From Capilliphycus robustus (lineage in GTDB: Bacteria; Cyanobacteriota; Cyanobacteriia; Cyanobacteriales; Microcoleaceae), in assembly GCF_034932365.1 (NCBI RefSeq), contig NZ_JAYGHR010000065.1, positions 1-64,000 of the forward strand: 64,000 bases of DNA, read 5' to 3'. Position numbers and translations under genes: made by a program. The notes under the pieces are model-generated. The model was not told where the DNA came from. It ran no database searches and worked only from the letters and a program-made list of their open reading frames with translations. Positions 48,874 through 57,685 of the stretch are shown here, one piece after another (within the stretch, counting starts at the first letter, position 1; every line of letters begins with the position of its first letter).

Positions 48874-49809
48874 ATGGGTAAAATCGCATCGGCATTAATT
48901 GGGTTATGTGTGGGAGATGCGTTAGGCGTTCCGGTTGAATTTCATGTGCGATCTGAACGACGTCTTCACCCCGTTACGACGATGACTGGCTACGGTACTT
49001 ATAATCAACCGCCAGGAACTTGGTCTGATGATAGTTCTCTAACGCTTTGTTTGGCGGATGTATTATGTCATCAAGGCTATGATTTAGACGCGATCGCCGA
49101 TTCGTTTTGTCGGTGGTATCGAGAGCGATTTTGGACGGCTAGAGGCGGTGTATTTGATATTGGGGTAACGACTCAAATTGCCATTAATCGTTTGCGAAAA
49201 GGAGTTCCCCCAACAGAAGCCGGAGAAACCAGCGATCGCAGTAATGGAAATGGATCTTTGATGCGAATTTTGCCCTTCGCTTTCCTCTACAAACAAGAGT
49301 CTTTTCCAGATTTAATTGCTAAAGTTCACGACTGTTCTAAAATCACTCATGCTCATGCGCGATCGCAAATGGCTTGCGGAATTTATATTAGCATCGCCAT
49401 CAGCTTATTGGAAGGAATGACGCTCAAAGACGCTTATTTAACGGGTCTTGAACGGATTAAACCCTTGTATGAACAAGGAGAATTTGCCGAGCAATTAAGA
49501 CATTTTAAACGAGTTTTCCCCGGAGATATTGAGACGTTAGACAGTAAACATATTGAATCGAGTGGTTATGTTTTACATACCTTAGAAGCATCCTTGTGGT
49601 GTTTGTTGACCACATCTTCCTATGCTGAAGCTGTTCTCAAAGCCGTTAATTTAGGCGATGATAGCGATACCACCGGAGCCGTAACCGGAGGATTAGCGGG
49701 GATTTATTATGGAGTCGAAAATATTCCCTCTGAATGGGTAGAGGTACTGGCGAGAAAAGACGATATTCTCAATTTAGCTCAACAGTTAGAAGACCGTTAT
49801 CCTGTTTGA
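48874..49809 (+). CDS. ADP-ribosylglycohydrolase (DraG-like) family protein
   Basis: This 311-residue protein has the DraG fold metal sites: IGLCVGDALGVPVEFH at the start, GTWSDDSSLTLCLADVL (first Asp pair), RGGVFDIGVTTQ, NGNGSLMRILPFAFLY, and C-terminal NLGDDSDTTGAVTGGLAGIYYG (second Asp pair). It removes ADP-ribose from proteins or small molecules, or acts on related N-glycosidic substrates. No nitrogenase genes are near, so a DraG role in nitrogen fixation is not indicated. It lies 77 bases after ftsH on the same strand. Confidence 0.92.
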   Translation: MGKIASALIGLCVGDALGVPVEFHVRSERRLHPVTTMTGYGTYNQPPGTWSDDSSLTLCLADVLCHQGYDLDAIADSFCRWYRERFWTARGGVFDIGVTTQIAINRLRKGVPPTEAGETSDRSNGNGSLMRILPFAFLYKQESFPDLIAKVHDCSKITHAHARSQMACGIYISIAISLLEGMTLKDAYLTGLERIKPLYEQGEFAEQLRHFKRVFPGDIETLDSKHIESSGYVLHTLEASLWCLLTTSSYAEAVLKAVNLGDDSDTTGAVTGGLAGIYYGVENIPSEWVEVLARKDDILNLAQQLEDRYPV

Positions 49810-49854
49810 GTGAGGAGGTGATTATTCAATGGCTGTAAAGTAGTATCGCCAAAT

Positions 49855-49871
49855 ATAGCGCATAGCGCTAT
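49855..49871. repeat. Perfect palindrome ATAGCGC-ATA-GCGCTAT
   Basis: Arms of 7 bp with a 3-base centre lie 46 bases after the DraG-like gene. There is no T-tract, so a terminator role is unclear. The rest of the gap to 50010 shows nothing else I recognise. Confidence 0.5.
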
Positions 49872-50010
49872 AGCCTTGACACCCGCTAAAAGTTAGAGAT
49901 ATTGATCAAGCTTTAATATTTAGGGCGCAAGCCTTATGCCTCTACAATGTGTTTTATTTCTGTGACTCAAATGAGTTAATTCACTTGTGTTACAGTTCGC
50001 AAAATTATCA

Positions 50011-50032
50011 AAAGTAACACAAAAAAGCGACT
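50011..50032 (+). promoter_or_regulatory. Conserved upstream box of the peptidoglycan-binding gene pair, copy 1
   Basis: AAAGTAACACAAAAAAGCGA followed by CT ends 94 bases before the ATG at 50126. The same 22 bases end exactly 94 bases before the ATG at 51069. Sequence between box and leader is otherwise diverged, which points to a kept regulatory or promoter function. Confidence 0.6.
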
Positions 50033-50125
50033 GTTAACACTTCGATCTCATCGATTAGATTAGATACATAAATCGAACAAGGGAAAACAACTTTAACTCT
50101 TGTTTATCAATCCAGGAGATCAACC

Positions 50126-50728
50126 ATGAGTGCAATGACCAACATCGAAACCAACGGACAAGCAACTGCAACTGCTGCTGTTATCCCCGCTTCTGAACCG
50201 GTTCAATATGCTGCGGCTCAATCTCGGGGAATTGACTTACCTCTTTTAAAATTAGGTTTAGCAGGTGAGGCGGTTCGTTTCGCCCAACAACGTTTAATTG
50301 CTAACGCATATCCAATTAAGTTTAACGGACAATTTGGCCCCCAAATGAAAGCGGCTGTTGAGCATTTTCAAGGCAATTATGGTGGCTTAGTTGTTGATGG
50401 AGTTATCGGAGAAAATACCTGGCGGGCGCTGTGTAACGGTGACGCAGAATTTCGTCGCTTGGGTCGGAGTTTCTATTCTCCGTTTGTAGAGACACGGTAC
50501 CGCTACGATGTGAATATGCCTGAACTTTATCAGGGTTCTGTCGGCGATGCGGTTGAATGTCTCCAATTGCGTCTGTCTGACATTGATTTCAAACTTTCCT
50601 ATCCCTTGTATATTGATGGCATTTTTGGTCTAAAAACTCGCCAAGCAGTGGAAGCTTTTCAACGGTATAAAGGTTTAAAAGTTGACGGTGTGGTTGGGAA
50701 AGAAACTTGGCGTAAGTTGGGCGAATAA
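50126..50728 (+). CDS. Protein with two peptidoglycan-binding-like domains (copy 1)
   Basis: This 200-residue protein starts after CAGGAGATCAACC. An Ala/Thr-rich head of about 35 residues has no clear signal peptide. Two PG_binding_1-type domains follow: about 40-105 (LKLGLAGEAVRFAQQRLIAN, FNGQFGPQMKAAVEHFQ, VDGVIGENTWRAL) and about 135-198 (GSVGDAVECLQLRLSD, IDGIFGLKTRQAVEAFQ, VDGVVGKETWRKL). The domains bind cell-wall peptides in hydrolases, but no catalytic domain is attached here. It may be a wall-associated structural or immunity-type protein. A second copy follows after 340 bases. Confidence 0.88.
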   Translation: MSAMTNIETNGQATATAAVIPASEPVQYAAAQSRGIDLPLLKLGLAGEAVRFAQQRLIANAYPIKFNGQFGPQMKAAVEHFQGNYGGLVVDGVIGENTWRALCNGDAEFRRLGRSFYSPFVETRYRYDVNMPELYQGSVGDAVECLQLRLSDIDFKLSYPLYIDGIFGLKTRQAVEAFQRYKGLKVDGVVGKETWRKLGE

Positions 50729-50794
50729 TCACCTCGAAATGGTGGGAAATCCCCCGATTAAGCCCATTCGTTTGTAGAAGGGAACACACCCTAA

Positions 50795-50823
50795 AAACCC
50801 GTTTTCTCTTTGAAAGCGGGTTT
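50795..50823. terminator. Hairpin terminator after copy 1
   Basis: AAACCCGTTTTCTCTTTGAA followed by AGCGGGTTT forms an imperfect AAACCCG/CGGGTTT hairpin 67 bases after the stop codon at 50728, the usual terminator module of this window. Confidence 0.65.
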
Positions 50824-50953
50824 CTGTATGGCGGCCCGGGTTAAAACACACAATTCATTCCAGTTTATCGATTTTATTTTTGAGTTTAATGATGTTGTTT
50901 TTACTGTAGTTTAGATGAGCTAAATCAATTGAATAACTGTTGATAACTCAACT

Positions 50954-50975
50954 AAAGTAACACAAAAAAGCGACT
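50954..50975 (+). promoter_or_regulatory. Conserved upstream box of the peptidoglycan-binding gene pair, copy 2
   Basis: It is identical to the box at 50011-50032 and ends 94 bases before the second start codon. The last 40 bases of both leaders also match (TTAACTCTTGTTTAT, AGGAGATCAACC). Confidence 0.6.
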
Positions 50976-51068
50976 TTTAACCTGGCAATTATAGCGGCTA
51001 TATTAGAGTTGTAAAGCAAACAAGACAAAACACAATTAACTCTTGTTTATTAGTCTAGGAGATCAACC

Positions 51069-51653
51069 ATGAGTGCAACGACCAACATCGAAACCAACGG
51101 ACAAGCAATTGCAACTGCTACTGCTATTCCCGCTTCTGAACCGATTCAATATGCTGCGGCTAAATCGAGCGGAATTGTCCTACCTCTTATAAAATTAGGT
51201 GCCGCAGGTGAGGCGGTTCGTTTCGCACAACAACGTTTAATCGCTTACAAATATAACATCGGTTTCAACGGACAATTTGGCCCCCAAATGAAAGAGGCTG
51301 TTAAGCATTTTCAAGCGAATTATGGTGGCTTAGTTGTTGATGGAATTATCGGGAAATATACCTGGCGGGCGCTGTGCGGACAAGAATTTCCTCTCGGTAA
51401 GAAGTTCTATTCTCCGTTTGTACCTACATCCTATCCCTACGATGTTCAGATGCCTGTCCTTTCCAAAGGTGATGTCGGTGATGCGGTTGAATGTCTTCAA
51501 TTGCGTCTGTATGACCACGGTTTCTTTTGGCTGTATATTGATGGCATTTTTGGGCCACAAACTCTGGATGCCGTTAAAACTTTCCAAGCCAATAAAAGTT
51601 TAACAGTTGACGGTATTGTGGGTAAATACACTTGGCGGAAACTAGGTGAATAA
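51069..51653 (+). CDS. Protein with two peptidoglycan-binding-like domains (copy 2)
   Basis: This is a 194-residue tandem paralogue of the gene at 50126. The head differs by only a few residues (MSATTNIETNGQAIATATAI). The two domains keep the pattern (LKLGAAGEAVRFAQQRLIAY-like, FNGQFGPQMKEAVKHFQ, VDGIIGKYTWRAL; GDVGDAVECLQLRLYD, IDGIFGPQTLDAVKTFQ, VDGIVGKYTWRKL), with the linker most changed. It has its own promoter box and terminator, so it is an independently expressed duplicate. Confidence 0.88.
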   Translation: MSATTNIETNGQAIATATAIPASEPIQYAAAKSSGIVLPLIKLGAAGEAVRFAQQRLIAYKYNIGFNGQFGPQMKEAVKHFQANYGGLVVDGIIGKYTWRALCGQEFPLGKKFYSPFVPTSYPYDVQMPVLSKGDVGDAVECLQLRLYDHGFFWLYIDGIFGPQTLDAVKTFQANKSLTVDGIVGKYTWRKLGE

Positions 51654-51716
51654 TCACCTGAGAGATGGGGGATTTTTCCCCACTCCCTAAAATTTCGTCG
51701 GTTAACATTCAAAGCT

Positions 51717-51751
51717 AAAAAACCCGGTTTCTCTTGAGAGATCGGGTTTTT
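51717..51751. terminator. Hairpin terminator after copy 2
   Basis: AAAACCCGGTTTCTCTTGAG and AGATCGGGTTTTT form a hairpin with U-tract 64 bases after the stop at 51653. The remaining gap 51752-52034 carries a short GAAAACCTGA tandem repeat near 51781 and no gene. Confidence 0.75.
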
Positions 51752-52034
51752 CCGATCAACTTCAATTTATAGGCGCCTGAGAAAACCTGAGAAAACCTGA
51801 GAATCACTTCAGTTGAGAATTATCACTTCTAATTAAAGTTCAGAGATTTTCTGTAACGACAAATTAAAGTTTTGCCTTTACCGTAGTAAATACTGAACAT
51901 TCACAGTCTACTTTAGCCGAAATTACCTGTAAAACTCTAGAAAAGGTTGGAAATTGAACGGGAGGGGAAATCAAATGTAACCCATTGAATTGTGTATTTT
52001 ACTACTGGCGATCGCGATTTCCGATTAACTCTTT

Positions 52035-52475
52035 TTATTCCGCTTTCAGTAAGCGAATAAACTCTAAGGGTAAACCATCTGTATCAGCAATAAAAGCCAC
52101 TTCATAAACCGAATTTCCAATCATTTGCTGAGTCGGTTCGAGTAGAATCTTCAACGGTTGGTATAAATCCGGTTGTTCTTGAGTTGCCTTCTGAAACTGT
52201 TCTTTGAGATGATTTAACCATTGAGGTAAATCGGGAGTAGCGGCACTCAAGTCAAAGGAAAGATGATAATATCCCACATAATGCTCATCGCCAAAAGCAT
52301 CGGGTGGGGGTGAGGGCTGAGGAATTTGAATCAATTCAATTCGCCCATTTAATCCTTCCATCCAACAAGCCAACGTGTAACCTGTTGTAAACCGTTCACA
52401 AACCTGAAAACCGAGCTGTTGATAAAAAGCGATCGCCCGATGAATATCAGCAGTGCGAATAGAGGCATGGTGCAT
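52035..52475 (-). CDS. VOC (glyoxalase-fold) family protein
   Basis: This is a 146-residue protein: MHHASIRTADIHRAIAFYQQ, LGFQVCERFTTGYTLACWME, RIELIQIPQ, YVGYYHLSFDLSAATPDLPQ and VYEVAFIADTDGLPLEFIRL. The first His, the Glu of RIELIQ, the His of YYHLSF and the Glu of PLEFIRL fit metal-ligand positions of the family. Substrate unknown. The upstream neighbour on the same strand (52536) lies 60 bases away, so co-transcription is possible. Confidence 0.9.
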   Translation of the reverse strand: MHHASIRTADIHRAIAFYQQLGFQVCERFTTGYTLACWMEGLNGRIELIQIPQPSPPPDAFGDEHYVGYYHLSFDLSAATPDLPQWLNHLKEQFQKATQEQPDLYQPLKILLEPTQQMIGNSVYEVAFIADTDGLPLEFIRLLKAE

Positions 52476-52535
52476 GAAAAATGGGGGGTTGAGTGTTTAG
52501 AGTGAGCTGAGAAACGGCGATCAATTTACCATGAT

Positions 52536-53042
52536 TTATTCAAACAAGCGAAAATAAGGATAGGGAATCGGCACATCTTGTTCTTTTTCTAAATCAAAAT
52601 TAATCACATTCCAACAAGGTTCATCTTGAGGATCAGGACTAAAATCAACAGGTAAACCATAGAGTTTGGGTTGAGCGGTATCCGACTGCTCTCGCCAAGG
52701 GGTACTGCGTTCGAGATAAGAACTAATCAACTCTCGATAGCGTTGGGCAATAATGACGCGAGTGGCACGATAGCCTTGAGTATAGAGCCGATCTAACGCC
52801 TCGTGAATTTCAAATCGAATCCCGTCAGGATGGGTGTGTTGTCGATACCACTCCCCATTCCACTCACGCCAATGCCGTCCTGACTGAAGATGGACTAATT
52901 CACTCGTTTCTGGATCAGCTTCAAAAGCGCCATGACGAGGACATAAGTAGGTATCTGTCAGCGTCAAAGCAGGAATCTTTTGACGACAGTGAGGACAGCG
53001 AATTTCCGGGCCGAATATAGGGTACTGCAAGGCAGAATTCAT
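52536..53042 (-). CDS. TIGR02652-type conserved cyanobacterial protein
   Basis: This 168-residue protein has an N-terminal zinc-ribbon-like pair (EIRCPHCRQKIPALTL and TYLCPRHGAFEAD). A conserved middle follows (SGRHWREWNGEWYRQHTHPD, GIRFEIHEALDRLYTQGYRA, TRVIIAQRYREL). The C-terminus LYGLPVDFSPDPQDEPCWNV is typical of this cyanobacteria-only family. An in-frame start 6 codons upstream is rejected. Function is not known; the ribbon suggests nucleic-acid or protein binding. Confidence 0.85.
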   Translation of the reverse strand: MNSALQYPIFGPEIRCPHCRQKIPALTLTDTYLCPRHGAFEADPETSELVHLQSGRHWREWNGEWYRQHTHPDGIRFEIHEALDRLYTQGYRATRVIIAQRYRELISSYLERSTPWREQSDTAQPKLYGLPVDFSPDPQDEPCWNVINFDLEKEQDVPIPYPYFRLFE

Positions 53043-53147
53043 GGTGAATACGTTTCGCACCAGAGCTTGTAGACTCTATTATAGCGGGGGTGATTCTTTC
53101 CTCCCGGTGAATATTTGCCGAATTAGCCATCAATTAATGATTAAGCC

Positions 53148-53681
53148 ATGAATAATCATGCCGATCAATCTTTCTGTAATCATCCTATAGACTGGCCTGT
53201 TCCTGATCTCTCACAAGCGGCTTTTATCGCCCCTAATGCGATGGTTATGGGTTGGGTAGAAGTGGCTTCAGGGGTGAGCATTTGGTACTCAGCAGTGGTT
53301 CGAGGAGATGTTGAACGGATTATTATCGGAGCGAGTACCAATATTCAGGATGGCGCAATTTTACACGGTGATCCAGGCCAGATGACAGTATTAGAAGATT
53401 TTGTCACCGTTGGACATCGAGCAGTCGTGCATTCAGCTTATATCGAACGAGGAAGCTTGATCGGCATTGGGGCGGTGATTTTAAATGGCGTGCGAGTCGG
53501 TAGTGGTAGTATTGTCGGAGCAGGCGCTGTTGTGACGAAAGATGTTCCTCCCCGAACGTTGGTGGCGGGTGTTCCTGCTAAATCTTTGCGAGAGGTGTCA
53601 GAAGCCGAAGCGGCTGACTTGATCGAACACGCCCAAAAGTATGAGCAATTAGCGTTGGTTCATCGGAGGAAGGCAAGCTAG
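53148..53681 (+). CDS. Gamma-carbonic-anhydrase-like hexapeptide protein
   Basis: This is a 177-residue left-handed beta-helix protein. AAFIAPNAMVMGWVEVASGV, SIWYSAVVRGDVERIIIGAS, TNIQDGAILHGDPGQM and VTVGHRAVVHSAYIERG supply the three zinc-type histidines (ILHGD, GHRAVVH). GAGAVVTKDVPPRTLVAGVPAK closes the helix, and a C-terminal alpha helix follows. The length matches the Cam/CaiE/YrdA group and is far shorter than CcmM, so a carboxysome role is not indicated. Carbonic anhydrase activity is uncertain in this group. Confidence 0.9.
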   Translation: MNNHADQSFCNHPIDWPVPDLSQAAFIAPNAMVMGWVEVASGVSIWYSAVVRGDVERIIIGASTNIQDGAILHGDPGQMTVLEDFVTVGHRAVVHSAYIERGSLIGIGAVILNGVRVGSGSIVGAGAVVTKDVPPRTLVAGVPAKSLREVSEAEAADLIEHAQKYEQLALVHRRKAS

Positions 53682-53699
53682 CAATAAGCCGTTAGTCTA

Positions 53700-53790
53700 G
53701 GGGCGGGTTGATCTGAGTTATTTTTAGGAAAACATAGATCTGGGTAGAACCCGCCCCTACCCAACACCTGACACCTGACACCTGACACCC
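53700..53790. repeat. GGGGCGGGTT inverted repeat and ACACCTG tandem repeat
   Basis: GGGGCGGGTT (53700-53709) and AACCCGCCCC (53748-53757) bound a 58-base palindromic element of the same type as at 41530 and inside 9230-9356. Three to four ACACCTG heptamers follow. It lies between the hexapeptide gene and psbY. Confidence 0.7.
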
Positions 53791-53875
53791 TATAAAACTT
53801 TTTAATTGAGCAAAAGCAAAAAATGAGATAAAAATAAAGTTATGAGAATTTTTTTAAGAAACTGGAGGAGAACAA

Positions 53876-53998
53876 ATGGATTTCGATTTTCGTCTCGTTG
53901 TGGTTTTACTGCCGCTCTTGATTGCTGGAGGCTGGGCTTTGTTTAATGTTGGTGCCGCTGCCCTCAGACAAGCTCAAACCTTTTTGAGTAGCAAATAA
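53876..53998 (+). CDS. psbY: Photosystem II protein Y
   Basis: This 40-residue single-helix protein starts 5 bases after GGAGGAG. It reads MDFDFRLVVVLLPLLIAGGW, then ALFNVGAAALRQAQTFLSSK. The LVVVLLP-L-A-GW--FN-GAAALRQ-Q-F pattern is that of PsbY, a peripheral small subunit of photosystem II near cytochrome b559 in the thylakoid membrane. Length is normal. Confidence 0.93.
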   Translation: MDFDFRLVVVLLPLLIAGGWALFNVGAAALRQAQTFLSSK

Positions 53999-54133
53999 GA
54001 CTCAGACTCGCAAATAGCATCTGCCGACTGTTCTCTCATTTTTAGAGGATGGTCGGTTTTGAGTTTGGGGAGAATTCCCAGAGCTTGGTATGATGGGGAG
54101 TGTTTTTGGCTTTATTGTCCCCTAATTAATCCT

Positions 54134-55741
54134 ATGACTCCAGAAACCGCCCTAAGTGAAATCGCCATCAAGCAAAACCTAGAGCAATTTTTATTGGTTC
54201 TACTGGTTTCTCTGAGTGTCGCAACAATATCCCGGCTGTTTGTTTGGTTTCGTCGGATTCCTTTTACCCTGCTGTTAGTCATTGTCGGATTAATTCTAGC
54301 ATTTGGGGATATTCGCCTCGTCAACCTCTCCCCAGAATTGATTTTAGAAATTTTCCTCCCCCCGTTACTGTTTGAAGCGAGTTGGAATATGAAGTGGCGG
54401 GAGTTGCAACGAGATTTAATTCCCGTTACCTTGTTTGCCATTGTTGGGGTAATTATTTCGGTTGTTGGTATCGCTTTCGGGTTAAGTTGGTTTGCAGGAA
54501 TTCCCGGAGCGATCGCTTTATTAGTCGGGGCGAGTCTATCTGCAACTGATCCGATTTCTGTTGTCGCGTTATTGAAGGAATTAGGCGCTAGCCAACGTCT
54601 AAAAACCTTAATGGAAGGAGAAAGTCTCTTTAACGATGGAGTGGCGGTTGTCGCTTTTAGTATATTAGTCGCGATACCGATGGGAACCTCTGAGTTTTCA
54701 GTGTCCCAAACCTTACTACAATTTTTTACTTTTGTTGGAATTGGGGCGGGAGTTGGATGTTTAATTGGATTTGGAATTTCTTACTTAACTCAACGGTTTG
54801 ATTCTCCCTTAGTTGAACAGTCTTTAACTCTGGTTTCTGCTTATGGCACCTATGTTGTTACGGAGCAGTTGGGCGGTTCTGGTGTGATTGGAGTCGTTAT
54901 TGTTGGTTTGATTTTAGGGAATTTTGGTTCTCGCATTGGCATGAATCCCCGAACTCGGATTATTGTGAGTGAATTTTGGGAATTTCTCGCGTTTTTTGTC
55001 AATTCAATTGTTTTTCTGTTGATTGGCGATCAGATTCAATTTCCCAGTTTAGCGGCTAATATTCAACCCATTCTCATTGCAATTGCGGGGATGATTATTA
55101 CTCGAGCAATGAGTACCTATGGCTTAAGTGCGATCAGTAATGGGTTAGCCAATTCTAAAATCAATTTCAAAATTCAAACGATTTTGTGGTGGGGAGGTTT
55201 AAGGGGTTCGGTTTCTATCGCGTTGGCGTTGAGTGTCCCGACTGCGTTACAACAACGGGATGAAATTATTGCGACTGTCTTTGGAGTCGTATTATTTACG
55301 CTATTGGTTCAAGGCTTAACCACCCAACCTTTATTAAATATCTTAGGGTTAATTGGTGATCAACCCCTGCAACAAGAATATCAAGAATTACTCGCTCGTC
55401 GTGTGGCGTTAAACCGAGTCAGAAATCATTTATCAGATGTCATTCGCCGACAAGAAGTTGAACCAGAATTTTATCGATATCAAGCCGAATTAGTCAATTC
55501 AGAACTGACTCAAGTTCAAGAGAAACTTGATCAACTTCAAGAACAACATCCCCAACTCCAAGAAATAAGTCTCAAGTTGTTGTTAGAAGAAATGGTTGAT
55601 ATCGAAGCCAATACCTATGCAGAGTTAATTCGTTCAGGTCGTCTTGATAATAACATCTCGCCTATTCTTTGGGAGGTGTTTGAAGGACAGGAGGAAAAAC
55701 AGCAAGAAGTTGAATTAACTTCGGAACAACAATCTACATAA
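54134..55741 (+). CDS. Na+/H+ antiporter of the CPA1 family
   Basis: This is a 535-residue protein with about twelve membrane segments. Family motifs are IPFTLLLVIVGLILAFGDIR, LPPLLFEASWNM, LLVGASLSATDPISVVALLK (the conserved Asp of the ion site), GESLFNDGVAVVAFSILV (second key Asp) and WWGGLRGSVSIALALS. A charged cytoplasmic tail of about 110 residues follows (VRNHLSDVIRRQEVEPEFYR). I choose the start MTPETALSEIAIKQN; a TTG at 54059 would add 25 unlikely residues. Cyanobacteria have several NhaS types; which one this is cannot be settled here. Confidence 0.9.
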   Translation: MTPETALSEIAIKQNLEQFLLVLLVSLSVATISRLFVWFRRIPFTLLLVIVGLILAFGDIRLVNLSPELILEIFLPPLLFEASWNMKWRELQRDLIPVTLFAIVGVIISVVGIAFGLSWFAGIPGAIALLVGASLSATDPISVVALLKELGASQRLKTLMEGESLFNDGVAVVAFSILVAIPMGTSEFSVSQTLLQFFTFVGIGAGVGCLIGFGISYLTQRFDSPLVEQSLTLVSAYGTYVVTEQLGGSGVIGVVIVGLILGNFGSRIGMNPRTRIIVSEFWEFLAFFVNSIVFLLIGDQIQFPSLAANIQPILIAIAGMIITRAMSTYGLSAISNGLANSKINFKIQTILWWGGLRGSVSIALALSVPTALQQRDEIIATVFGVVLFTLLVQGLTTQPLLNILGLIGDQPLQQEYQELLARRVALNRVRNHLSDVIRRQEVEPEFYRYQAELVNSELTQVQEKLDQLQEQHPQLQEISLKLLLEEMVDIEANTYAELIRSGRLDNNISPILWEVFEGQEEKQQEVELTSEQQST

Positions 55742-55747
55742 CCGGAT

Positions 55748-56773
55748 TTATTCCCGACTTTTAAGCTGACGAAGTTTATAGTTTAAATTGTCAATTTTCT
55801 GATTTAAAAACTTAGAAACAGCTCGTTTTTTCTGTTCCAACCAACTCGGAGGTTTAAGTACAGGGCGTTCGTTTGGAGAGTTCAAATAGCGGTAATGCAA
55901 GAATAAATCTTTATAGGGGATACCTGTATCTTCCCCTTCACAGAGTTTCGTAAATTTAGAAGACGGAACGCTCATATAATGAAGATAAGTGATGGGTTTA
56001 CCGTTGTCATACAATACATGATCAATCTCATCAAATTTTGAAGACCAATGACTTCCTGTTGCGGTTTCTATGCCATGATAAGCAAAATTATAGAAACGAA
56101 TATTACTTCGTAACACCATATAATTAAACAAAGATTGATCAGGCCCAAATAAAGCCATCACATCAGCTTCACCGGATTTTAATTGATTGAGTAAATCATC
56201 GAGATTTTGTGAATTAAAAACTCCCTTTTTAGAAGCAAACCATCCTGCACAAAAAATATGAGAGGGTAACTTTTCCTGATCAAAGACCTGAAGGAGTTGA
56301 TCTTGAGGACGATCAAAAATATACTTTATATCTGATTTATACTGAAAATCATTGGCAACCCAATCATACTCATCTAATTTTTCATAAACAGCATCCAAAG
56401 GACTCATTAATAGCGTATCTGCATCAAAATAAATAAACTTATCAAATGCTCCATTAATTCCACAAAGCTTGCGGTGCATTGCTAAACGATAAACAGAAGG
56501 TAAGCCTCGCACTTTCCAAACTTCCTGCGCTCTCTGGTGGGCTTTCCAGGCTTGAGTGACAAAATTTTCCCAGTATTCTATGACTGTTAAATCATCAAAT
56601 AAGCTGACATTTTTTCGCCTTTCCACCTCGGCTTTAACTTTCTCTAAACGATGATCATAAGGAATAACACAAACGGGAATATCTCGACCTGCATTGACTT
56701 CAATACTATTGAGTAATGCAACTAATTGATCATAAACAACATCATTTGCCAGCGTATAAATACCCTCACTCAT
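55748..56773 (-). CDS. GT8-like protein of the Npun_R2821/R2822 type (copy 1)
   Basis: This 341-residue protein starts MSEGIYTLANDVVYDQLVAL, shared with the gene at 57686. The metal-binding DXD motif lies in FDKFIYFDADTLLMSP. Further conserved parts are IFCAGWFASKKGVFNSQNLD, FGPDQSLFNYMVLRS, DHVLYDNGKPITYLHYM and DLFLHYRYLNSPNERPVLK. The fold and motif order suggest a glycosyltransferase; donor and acceptor are unknown. It is the last of three related genes in one minus-strand run. Confidence 0.85.
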   Translation of the reverse strand: MSEGIYTLANDVVYDQLVALLNSIEVNAGRDIPVCVIPYDHRLEKVKAEVERRKNVSLFDDLTVIEYWENFVTQAWKAHQRAQEVWKVRGLPSVYRLAMHRKLCGINGAFDKFIYFDADTLLMSPLDAVYEKLDEYDWVANDFQYKSDIKYIFDRPQDQLLQVFDQEKLPSHIFCAGWFASKKGVFNSQNLDDLLNQLKSGEADVMALFGPDQSLFNYMVLRSNIRFYNFAYHGIETATGSHWSSKFDEIDHVLYDNGKPITYLHYMSVPSSKFTKLCEGEDTGIPYKDLFLHYRYLNSPNERPVLKPPSWLEQKKRAVSKFLNQKIDNLNYKLRQLKSRE

Positions 56774-56788
56774 TTATTTCTCCTCATG

Positions 56789-57673
56789 TTAAGTCCGAGT
56801 TGCTAAAAAAGGGAAGAAACGGCTTAATTTTCTTTGCCAGGCGGGTTTTCCTTCGTGCAAATAGCGATAATGTTCCCAAATATTCCAGTAGGGACAACCG
56901 GGCTGCATTCGAGTCCCCGCCCAATGAATATATTGTAGACGTTTCCCGTGATCATAAAGAATATGATCTTTTTCTTGAAAATGAGTTGAACCCGCCCAAC
57001 TTCCTGGCCCGCCTTCGGGTATTTTAACTAAATTTCCGCGTTTGGGAATGTTTTTGAGAACCAAATAATTGAGGATAGGTTGATCGGTAACACCTTCACT
57101 AAAATCAAAATATTCTCGATGTTGTGAACATTCTTTCAAGGTTGCATAGAGTTGTTCTAAGCTAATTATCCCTTTTTTAGAAGCCCAAAACCCACTATTA
57201 AAAACATCCTCTAGTTCTTTCTCGGTGAAAATATTCTGTTCGACTACAAATGGTGAAAAAATATTCCGCAATTTTTGACCGGAAAAATGATAGTCACAAC
57301 AGAAAAAACCAACCTCAGAAAGATAGTCTAAATTCGCGACAATATCCTCAAAAATAACAATATCCGTATCAATATAGAGAAATTCATCTAACGGCCCAAA
57401 CCAAACAGCTAGCTTTCGCATTTTGTTGGGAAGTTTAAGAAAATCTCGATCAAAAATTTCTCCGATTTGTTGCGTTAACTGTTCAAGAAAATCTAAATCA
57501 GGAAAAACTTTAACGTCATGTAAACGACCTAAAATTTCAGCAACTTGATGATAGTCTTCGTTAAACGGTATCAGAAAAATAGGCACAGTTTTATTATAAC
57601 AGCGAATGCTATTGAGTAAAGCAATCGCATTTTCCATCACTCGATCATTGGCAACAATATAAATTCCACGCAT
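56789..57673 (-). CDS. GT8-like protein of the Npun_R2821/R2822 type (copy 2)
   Basis: This 294-residue, shorter paralogue starts MRGIYIVANDRVMENAIALL. LDEFLYIDTDIVIFEDIVAN carries the DXD motif as DTD. FNSGFWASKKGIISLEQLYA, EGVTDQPILNYLVLKN, DHILYDHGKRLQYIHWAGT and WEHYRYLHEGKPAWQRKL follow. It is clearly less similar to copies 1 and 3 than these are to each other. It lies 15 bases from copy 1 and 12 bases from copy 3, so all three are surely co-transcribed. Confidence 0.85.
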   Translation of the reverse strand: MRGIYIVANDRVMENAIALLNSIRCYNKTVPIFLIPFNEDYHQVAEILGRLHDVKVFPDLDFLEQLTQQIGEIFDRDFLKLPNKMRKLAVWFGPLDEFLYIDTDIVIFEDIVANLDYLSEVGFFCCDYHFSGQKLRNIFSPFVVEQNIFTEKELEDVFNSGFWASKKGIISLEQLYATLKECSQHREYFDFSEGVTDQPILNYLVLKNIPKRGNLVKIPEGGPGSWAGSTHFQEKDHILYDHGKRLQYIHWAGTRMQPGCPYWNIWEHYRYLHEGKPAWQRKLSRFFPFLATRT

Positions 57674-57685
57674 GATGTTTGATCC

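Noticed and set aside
53148..53681. Carboxysome protein CcmM
   Set aside because: The protein has only the hexapeptide domain, lacks RuBisCO-small-subunit-like repeats and has no ccm neighbours.
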